DNA of 22,622 bases from Bacteroidota bacterium (GTDB lineage Bacteria > Bacteroidota > Rhodothermia > Rhodothermales > UBA10348): the NCBI GenBank assembly GCA_022571135.1, contig JACZYK010000010.1:1-22622 (forward strand), given 5' to 3'. Positions 15,872 through 22,622 of this stretch are shown piece after piece; position 1 is the first letter of the stretch, and each line of letters begins with the position of its first letter. The notes beneath the pieces were generated by a model that was not told the DNA's origin, searched no databases, and saw only the letters and a list, made by a program, of their open reading frames with translations. The translations under genes and the position numbers were made by a program.

Positions 15872-17437
15872 GTGTTCGACAGACTTCCTCATGTCCTGAG
15901 CACGGCCGCCATGCGCGAGGCCGACCGTCTGACCATCGAAACTTTTGGTATCCCCGGTTTCACCCTCATGGAATCAGCGGGCAGGAAGGCCGCCGAAGTC
16001 GCACGTTCCATGCTCGATACGCCTCGGTCGGCCCGGGTCGTTTGCCTGTGCGGTAAGGGCAACAACGGAGGAGACGGATTCGTCATCGCGCGCGTCCTCC
16101 AGCAGATGGGAGTCAGGGTCGATCTATGCCTGATCGGAAATCCGGATGACCTCACCGACGATGCCGCGGCAAACCACAAACTCGCCTCGAAGATTGCCGA
16201 GAAAGAATCGGGGCTTCGAATTATTACCTTCCATGACAAACAGACGCTCGCCGAATTGGAGGGAGCGAACCTCTATGTAGACGCTCTTCTCGGAACCGGT
16301 CTGTCGAGTGATGTTCGAGCGCCCGTCGCAGGCGTCGTCGCCTGGTTGAATTCGCTTCGTGCACCCGTTCTGTCGGTCGATCTGCCTTCCGGTCTGGCGA
16401 GTGAAAGCGGGAAAACCTTTGGCTGCGTCGTCAAGGCAACCCGGACCGTGACCATGGGCGCATACAAAACCGGCCTGCTCGTTGGCGACGGCCCCGACGT
16501 TTCGGGAGAGGTTGAGGTCGCAGAAATCGGAATACCGAGATTCGTACTCGACCGCCTGGCGTCCGGTGAAGGTTCATCCAGATACTGCCGCCCGGAATAC
16601 GTTCGTGGACTGATTCCTAGCCGACGAAGAAGCGCCCACAAATTCACCAGTGGACCGACGGTGATTTTCGGAGGTTCTGCGGACTTTCCAGGAGCGCCTG
16701 TACTGGCTGCGAACGCTGCGGCTCGAATCGGAAGCGGGTATGTCGTGGTGGTCTGCCCACCTGAAATTGGAAACCTGCTATCGGAAAAACTTACGGAAGT
16801 CCTCGTCATTCCCTGGCTCGTGCAAAACAACAGGACCGATATCGAGGGCACGCTTGCACAAATCGGAAACCGCTGGGATAAGGCGCGATCCGTTCTCATC
16901 GGGCCTGGACTGGGCAGGGATGAAAGCGTCGCATCCCTCGTCATGGGTCTGCTTCAACGCTCTGAGCGGGCGGTGGTCGATGCGGACGCTCTGTTCGCTC
17001 TCGTCGGACAGAATGAATTTGTCCGGAGCCATTCGAGCGGACAGTGGGTATTCACACCGCATGCCGGAGAGTTCAAGAGATTGTGCGAAATCGAGAATAT
17101 TGACGAAAATCCGGTCCGGAGCGCACAACAGTTCGCAAGCAGGTGGAACGTTGTTCTGCTTCTCAAAGGACTGCCTTCAATAACGGCAGCTCCGGACGGG
17201 CGAACCGTGATCAACGACACCGGCAACCCTGCTGTCGCGACAGCGGGAACGGGTGACGTCCTGGCCGGTATGGTGGCGGGACTTCAGGCTCAGGGCCTCG
17301 ATTCGTTTGAGGCCGCTGTTGCTGCAATCCATCTGGGGGGAGTCATCGCCGACACCTATGCGGCTTCGCATGCACCCTCGTCGATGATCGCATCCGACGT
17401 CCTGTCTCTGATCCCGGACGTATTTACCGACTCCTGA
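15872..17437 (+). CDS. nnr: Bifunctional NAD(P)HX epimerase/dehydratase
   Basis: This enzyme repairs hydrated NADH and NADPH: the N-terminal YjeF_N domain (about 1-220) epimerises R-NAD(P)HX to S, and the C-terminal carbohydrate-kinase-like domain (about 235-521) dehydrates S-NAD(P)HX with ADP. Motifs are GKGNNGGDGFVIAR (61-74), VDALLGTGL, VDLPSGL, then GGSADFPGAP, VFTPHAGEF and TAGTGDVLAGM with the catalytic Asp near 462. The start is a GTG at 15872, one base after the preceding stop, with AAGGA seven bases upstream; the next ATG (15911) would remove part of the conserved LSTAAMREADRL segment. Cytoplasmic housekeeping enzyme in the middle of an otherwise envelope-related cluster; about 521 aa, normal for the fused form. 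Confidence 0.95.
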   Translation: MFDRLPHVLSTAAMREADRLTIETFGIPGFTLMESAGRKAAEVARSMLDTPRSARVVCLCGKGNNGGDGFVIARVLQQMGVRVDLCLIGNPDDLTDDAAANHKLASKIAEKESGLRIITFHDKQTLAELEGANLYVDALLGTGLSSDVRAPVAGVVAWLNSLRAPVLSVDLPSGLASESGKTFGCVVKATRTVTMGAYKTGLLVGDGPDVSGEVEVAEIGIPRFVLDRLASGEGSSRYCRPEYVRGLIPSRRRSAHKFTSGPTVIFGGSADFPGAPVLAANAAARIGSGYVVVVCPPEIGNLLSEKLTEVLVIPWLVQNNRTDIEGTLAQIGNRWDKARSVLIGPGLGRDESVASLVMGLLQRSERAVVDADALFALVGQNEFVRSHSSGQWVFTPHAGEFKRLCEIENIDENPVRSAQQFASRWNVVLLLKGLPSITAAPDGRTVINDTGNPAVATAGTGDVLAGMVAGLQAQGLDSFEAAVAAIHLGGVIADTYAASHAPSSMIASDVLSLIPDVFTDS

Positions 17438-17444
17438 TTGAGCG

Positions 17445-17810
17445 ATGTCCTTTCCCTCGAAACCACTCTCTCTGGCCCTGGGCTGGACCGCGTTCATCGT
17501 TCTGCTACTCTCGATTCCCGGTCGATCTTTTCCGTCGACCAGCCTTTGGGAATACGACAAAATCGCACATGCCGGTCTATTCTTCATCCTGGCAATACTA
17601 TGGCTGCGCGCCATGCCGACGGGCCGCCGAGGCTTTACCCTCTCATTCCTTCTCGTAGGCGTCGCGTTTTCCGGGATATCAGAACTGTATCAGGGCATGT
17701 TGCCTTTCGACCGAACTCCCGATCTATACGACTCGCTGGCCGATGCAGTGGGTTTCATCGGTGGTACGCTGGTGTGGATCTTGTTTAACCGGCCGAAATC
17801 TGAATCGTAG
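17445..17810 (+). CDS. VanZ-like membrane protein
   Basis: The 121-aa product fits the VanZ-like family (PF04892). It has four predicted membrane segments: about 10-26, 43-57, 64-82 and 95-115. Family signatures are present: the early WEYDKIAHAGLFFILA segment with the Lys-His pair and the GISELYQGMLPFDRTPDLYDSLADAVG loop. VanZ gives low-level teicoplanin resistance in enterococci, but most members like this one have no known role and should not be read as resistance genes. It starts seven bases after the nnr stop and closes the four-gene cluster; 212 bases without a gene follow before tonB. Confidence 0.88.
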   Translation: MSFPSKPLSLALGWTAFIVLLLSIPGRSFPSTSLWEYDKIAHAGLFFILAILWLRAMPTGRRGFTLSFLLVGVAFSGISELYQGMLPFDRTPDLYDSLADAVGFIGGTLVWILFNRPKSES

Positions 17811-18022
17811 GAACTGGTTACTCCTCTGGTGCACTTCCGGGCAACTTTCTGGACCATCGTCGGTCCTCTTTTCGGGATCACCTTGCACGTATTGCGTTTC
17901 CCGGTCGGAACCCATTGACTTAACTCCTGTACTTTGCTCAGGCGCAGATTTTGGTTTTCGATTTGATGTCGAATACCGTAAGTTTCGGGCCGTTTCTATC
18001 CATGTGAAGCGTTCAGATCAAG

Positions 18023-18712
18023 ATGGCTCTACGCAAGACAGAAAAAGCGGATCTTCGAAGGACCTACCCGCTCTTTGTTGAAATTGGAATGGTCCTCTCA
18101 CTCGCCATTCTGATTATCGCCTTCCGCCTCGACATGAGGGTGGATGACGATTTCAATATTCTGCTCCAGGAGCAGGAAATCGTGCAAATGGAAGATATTC
18201 AGCAGACCCAGCAGATAGAGAAGCCGCCGCCGCCGCCGCGTCCGCCGGTACCTGTAGAGGTCCCCAACGACGAAATTCTCGAAGACGATGAAATCGATTT
18301 CGATGCATTTCTGGATATCGACGAGATAATCAACCTGCCTCCGCCGCCGCCACCCGCAGTCGTGGAAGAGCTGGAGCCGGAAATCTTCGTGATCGTCGAG
18401 CAGATGCCCTGTCTCCTTGATAACAAGGGGTGGTGTGATCCTACTAGCATAGCAGGATTGATGGATCTCCAGAAGAGAATCCGCTATCCGGAGATCGCCA
18501 AGAAAGCCGGTGTCGAAGGACGAGTTTTCCTGCAGTTCGTGGTCAATGAGAACGGGGATGTCGTCGATCCCGTCGTCACCCGTGGAATCGGTGCAGGATG
18601 CGACGAGGAGGCAGTTCGGGGTATTCTAACGGCCAAATTCACGCCTGGTAAACAGCGCGGCAAAACCGTGAAAGTGAAAATGTCTCTACCTATCACGTTC
18701 AAGCTGAAATAG
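18023..18712 (+). CDS. tonB: TonB-type energy transducer
   Basis: The 229-aa protein has the TonB layout: a cytoplasmic N-terminus, one membrane helix (about 17-35), a periplasmic linker with two proline runs (PPPPPRPP near 69-76 and PPPPPP near 107-112) separated by a very acidic stretch (ILEDDEIDFDAFLDIDE), and a C-terminal TonB domain (about 145-229, RIRYPEIAKKAGVEGRVFLQF, then TRGIGAGCDEEAVRGIL and SLPITFKLK). It passes the energy of the proton gradient from ExbBD to outer-membrane receptors. Just before the C-terminal domain it has an insert with two cysteines (MPCLLDNKGWCDP) that I do not expect in most relatives. No exbB or exbD is in the window. It is monocistronic, with a terminator after it. 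Confidence 0.93.
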   Translation: MALRKTEKADLRRTYPLFVEIGMVLSLAILIIAFRLDMRVDDDFNILLQEQEIVQMEDIQQTQQIEKPPPPPRPPVPVEVPNDEILEDDEIDFDAFLDIDEIINLPPPPPPAVVEELEPEIFVIVEQMPCLLDNKGWCDPTSIAGLMDLQKRIRYPEIAKKAGVEGRVFLQFVVNENGDVVDPVVTRGIGAGCDEEAVRGILTAKFTPGKQRGKTVKVKMSLPITFKLK

Positions 18713-18739
18713 GACTTTTCATCCTTCGATTTTCAGACG

Positions 18740-18768
18740 GCCCAGTGCTCACGGCATCGGGCTTTTTT
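18740..18768 (+). terminator. Intrinsic terminator of tonB
   Basis: A nine-position stem (GCCCAGTGC at 18740-18748 with GCATCGGGC at 18754-18762) has one mismatch and one wobble, a five-base loop, and six T's at 18763-18768. It begins 27 bases after the tonB stop. Confidence 0.88.
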
Positions 18769-18906
18769 CTTACCTGACCGTGGGAGGAGATCGGTCGACG
18801 TTCGTTCAAGGAAACGGATGAGATAATACGCCGTTTATCAGCGCAAATCCGGAAGAAAACTCCGTTTTAATAGGAGATCGCGTACGCACGATAAGAGGTG
18901 GAATTC

Positions 18907-19137
18907 GTGGAAGAGAAGCCCGCTAGGAATCCTGTCGACGAAATCGTCGATAAGCTTTTGCGTGACCAGGACTTCTTGCTCGCACAGGAAATCAAGAGCA
19001 AAGTCGAAGAGCTGAATCAGAACTTCGTCCAGGCTCAGCGCCTTAAGCTCAAGGTCGACATATCGACATCCCAGTTCGAGGTACAGAGCGGTAAAGTCGT
19101 GACGTGGCTCGACGTCAAGATCTATAAGGAGATCTGA
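18907..19137 (+). CDS. Small charged protein of unknown family
   Basis: The 76-aa product is not recognised. Residues 1-45 are strongly charged and should be helical (NPVDEIVDKLLRDQDFLLAQ and the following EIKSKVEELNQ), possibly a coiled coil; the last 30 alternate hydrophobic and polar residues (LKVDISTSQFEV, KVVTWLDVKIYKEI) like a beta hairpin. No signal peptide, membrane segment or cysteine is seen. The GTG at 18907 is preferred because AGAGG ends eight bases upstream; a GTG at 18898 adds three residues. The opposite strand is also open here, but this reading has a ribosome site and the more natural composition. It lies between the tonB terminator and a convergent DUF493 gene, so it is its own transcription unit. 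Confidence 0.65.
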   Translation: MEEKPARNPVDEIVDKLLRDQDFLLAQEIKSKVEELNQNFVQAQRLKLKVDISTSQFEVQSGKVVTWLDVKIYKEI

Positions 19138-19199
19138 GCGACCCGCCTCGACGACCACGAAGAGCTTGGATTACGGCCTTCGTACGACTTTTCCATGCT

Positions 19200-19499
19200 T
19201 CATAGCGATATGACTCCGTCGATTCTTCCGGCTTGCTCATACACGTCGATCACTTCATCCGCAGACTGGACTATCCGACGCGCCGTAATGCTGAGATAAT
19301 TACCTCTCGTCGATGCCCGTACGATGATCTCCTGATCGCCGAACAACTCCTTCATGGATGCCCGACCCGCCTTCGGAACAATGAATTTGAATAGATACTC
19401 GGTCGGCCATTCATTCTGATCGTCCAGGAGCTTCTTGAAGTTTTCCCACCACTCCGCCGACGTTCGTTCGTCCTTTCTATCCGGATTGTTCTGGCTCAT
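19200..19499 (-). CDS. DUF493-family protein
   Basis: The 99-aa product fits DUF493 (PF04359, the E. coli YbeD group): the segment NEWPTEYLFKFIVPKAG, the glycine-containing KELFGDQE, the RASTRGNYLSITARRIV strand and the ending IDVYEQAGRIDGVISL are all family features. The fold is a small ACT-like alpha/beta domain of unknown role; in some bacteria it sits next to lipoate genes, but not here. GGGAAG five bases before the ATG is a plausible ribosome site. It converges on the small orphan gene, with 62 bases between stops, and diverges from the DUF2231 gene over a 147-base gap in which I see no clear promoter. Confidence 0.9.
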   Translation of the reverse strand: MSQNNPDRKDERTSAEWWENFKKLLDDQNEWPTEYLFKFIVPKAGRASMKELFGDQEIIVRASTRGNYLSITARRIVQSADEVIDVYEQAGRIDGVISL

Positions 19500-19646
19500 G
19501 ATTCTTCCCGGGGTGCGGGGCGTTTGCTAACAGCGGGGTCCGACTAAAGCCCGTCAGGGCTCCCGGTTCCTCGAACTGCGCAACATATCTGACTCAGGGT
19601 CGTCCTGTTCCTATCTTTCTCGCATCTGAATCAACATCTCCAATCT

Positions 19647-20708
19647 ATGTCTTTTTTGCCGGACTGGGCTCCGAATCTGCACCCACTGCTCGTTCATTTT
19701 CCGATTGCGATTCTTTTTACAGCCGTATTGATCGATATCGCGGGCCTGTTTCTCAAGGAACAACCATTCTGGAGGCGCGCGGCTGTCCTGCTCTACGTAC
19801 TCGGAGGAATCTCTGTTTTTGCCACGTATTTGGCGGGCGAACAGGCTGCCGATTCTGTCTTTCTTCCCTCGGAAGCCAATGCCTTGCTTACGGAGCACTC
19901 GGACCTCGGGCAGTGGACGTTCTGGTTTTATGGTGGATATGCCGTCCTGCGACTGATCGTATTTCTGACCGGACTGAGTAAACGGATGATCGTGCACCTT
20001 CCGATGGTGTTCATTGCTGCAGGTGGACTTGTTCTCCTCTTCTCGACGGCCGAGCATGGCGCGGAACTGGTATTTAGATTCGGCGTCGGGGTTCAGGCGG
20101 TCGATCTCTCGGTCGAATCTGTTGGTGCGCCGACCGACTCTTTGGCCATAGCCCTCTCGTCTCCCAGTATCGCAGAAGACAGTTCGTGGAGCTGGAAACC
20201 GACCCGCGCGACCGCGTGGCGCTCGGCGATGGCGTTCGTGGAAGGGGAAAGCGCACTCACTTCCTCCATGATGGACGCAGGGGAGCGCGGAGACGTCCTC
20301 GGACTAACGGTAGACGGAGAGCCTGTGCTCTTCTTAGTCGATCTGCCGCTTTCTGACACACAGGTCGATGCCGCAGTCAATCTTGACAATTTTGAGGGCA
20401 TTTTCATGTTCGTTCACAATGTCCGGGATGCGGACAATTTCGGTTTCATGGCGATCGGAAACGGACAGATGCGCCAGGGCAGGAGCGAAAACGGGGATAT
20501 CTACGTGCTCGATACCAAAGACTTTTCGGCCTCCGGATGGCACACCTATCGCGTAGTCTCGGACGGAACGCACGTGCGCGCTTACTCGGGCAAAACGCTG
20601 ATCACTCACGGTCATGGGGAAGCGCACGAGCCGGGATCGATAGGCATTCGGATCAACGGATCGGGAACCGTTTTACTGGACTTCCTTAAAGTTCAGCGGA
20701 TACGATAA
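19647..20708 (+). CDS. DUF2231 membrane protein fused to a lectin-like (DUF1080-type) domain
   Basis: Residues 1-145 form a DUF2231 membrane domain with four helices (about 14-33, 44-60, 90-107, 113-131) and the signature NLHPLLVHFPIAILF at the start. After a linker, residues 175-353 look like the jelly-roll found in DUF1080 and laminin-G-like proteins: NVRDADNFGFMAIGNGQ, SASGWHTYRVVSDGTHVRAY and the closing GSGTVLLDFLKVQRI strand. DUF2231 proteins often carry cytochrome or redox partners; no haem motif (CxxCH) is present here. The C-terminal domain is probably periplasmic and might bind a sugar, but no catalytic residue can be named. The function is unknown. It lies 200 bases upstream of clpB, a gap with no clear promoter or terminator. 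Confidence 0.78.
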   Translation: MSFLPDWAPNLHPLLVHFPIAILFTAVLIDIAGLFLKEQPFWRRAAVLLYVLGGISVFATYLAGEQAADSVFLPSEANALLTEHSDLGQWTFWFYGGYAVLRLIVFLTGLSKRMIVHLPMVFIAAGGLVLLFSTAEHGAELVFRFGVGVQAVDLSVESVGAPTDSLAIALSSPSIAEDSSWSWKPTRATAWRSAMAFVEGESALTSSMMDAGERGDVLGLTVDGEPVLFLVDLPLSDTQVDAAVNLDNFEGIFMFVHNVRDADNFGFMAIGNGQMRQGRSENGDIYVLDTKDFSASGWHTYRVVSDGTHVRAYSGKTLITHGHGEAHEPGSIGIRINGSGTVLLDFLKVQRIR

Positions 20709-20908
20709 ACTTCAGCCGATGCGCCTCTCTAGAATCAACCGTTTTCGACGTTGGCGAAGGAGGTTCCGGCACCTTTACCTGCCATCCTGACACCCATTCG
20801 AGAATTGGTATGTTTTTCGTATGGGGATTCTGGTACGATAACCAGCGCATGTACTGACAGAACGGCGTACATAGGCGCATATTGGAGAGGACTTACGCGA
20901 TATAAACC

Positions 20909-22622
<1,714 letters not shown>

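Noticed and set aside
16273..16944. Open frame of 223 codons on the minus strand
   Set aside because: Antisense to nnr, Pro/Thr/Ser-rich, no motif.
17445..17810. VanZ-like gene as a glycopeptide resistance determinant
   Set aside because: Most VanZ-like proteins in Gram-negative-type bacteria have no link to resistance, and no vanA/H/X genes are present.
17925..17945. TTGACT followed by TACTTTGC upstream of tonB, resembling a Bacteroidota promoter
   Set aside because: The spacing between the two boxes is too short and the -7 box lacks one base, so I did not list it.
18838..19158. Minus-strand open frame of 106 codons opposite the small gene at 18907
   Set aside because: No ribosome site and a Leu/Asp-rich shadow composition; the + strand reading has better support.
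20709..20908. Possible heat-shock operator (CIRCE) or heat-shock promoter before clpB
   Set aside because: No TTAGCACTC-N9-GAGTGCTAA inverted repeat and no clear promoter pair could be found in these 200 bases.

Overview
The window (about 22.6 kb, moderately GC-rich, gene-dense, few and short gaps) looks like a chromosomal segment of a Bacteroidota-related bacterium, most likely Rhodothermota or Balneolota. The reasons are a type IX secretion C-terminal sorting tag in the first (partial) gene with the NYPNPFNP signature, a Bacteroidota-style TonB ending, an SbsA-type Ig-like lipoprotein with a GGPVDEDPPT start, an alanine dehydrogenase with an N-terminal extension, and mostly weak Shine-Dalgarno sites. 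I see no rRNA, tRNA, phage, IS element or CRISPR array.

Layout. Bases 1-368 hold the end of a T9SS-secreted protein, closed by a strong intrinsic terminator. A lipoprotein of the metal-dependent cyclase/kynurenine formamidase family follows on the + strand (510-1325). A long run of minus-strand genes then extends from 13213 down to 1400. In transcription order these are a SpoU-type RNA methyltransferase, alanine dehydrogenase, a shrunken dipeptidase E gene, a YceH-family protein, hutU, hutH, hutI, a single-domain asparaginase, a large secreted M14 zinc carboxypeptidase and ftsX. From 13520 the + strand carries a tight four-gene cluster (exported protein, Ig-like lipoprotein, bifunctional NAD(P)HX repair enzyme, VanZ-like protein). 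It is followed by tonB with its own terminator, a small orphan gene, a DUF493 gene on the minus strand, a DUF2231 membrane protein with a lectin-like tail, and the 5' three-fifths or so of clpB, cut by the window edge.

How the genes work together. The minus-strand block reads as a peptide and amino-acid catabolic neighbourhood: an M14 peptidase, the histidine-to-formiminoglutamate pathway (HutH, HutU, HutI), alanine dehydrogenase, an asparaginase domain and a PepE remnant. The enzyme that would finish the Hut pathway (HutG, HutF/HutG or FtcD) is not in the window; the asparaginase-domain gene sits in its place. The + strand block is mostly envelope proteins plus housekeeping repair and stress genes.

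Most notable observations. (1) The dipeptidase E gene keeps its start, N-terminus, C-terminus and reading frame but has lost its entire catalytic middle. (2) A 15-16 bp motif, TAGGGCCTGTTAACG, occurs three times: twice as a hairpin-forming inverted pair at 13250-13308 and once at 11115-11129, where it supplies the stop codon of alanine dehydrogenase right next to the deleted dipeptidase gene. (3) An RrA-type one-domain asparaginase stands at the end of a hut operon that lacks its last step. I found no convincing previously undescribed defence or biosynthetic system; most of the window is ordinary chromosome.
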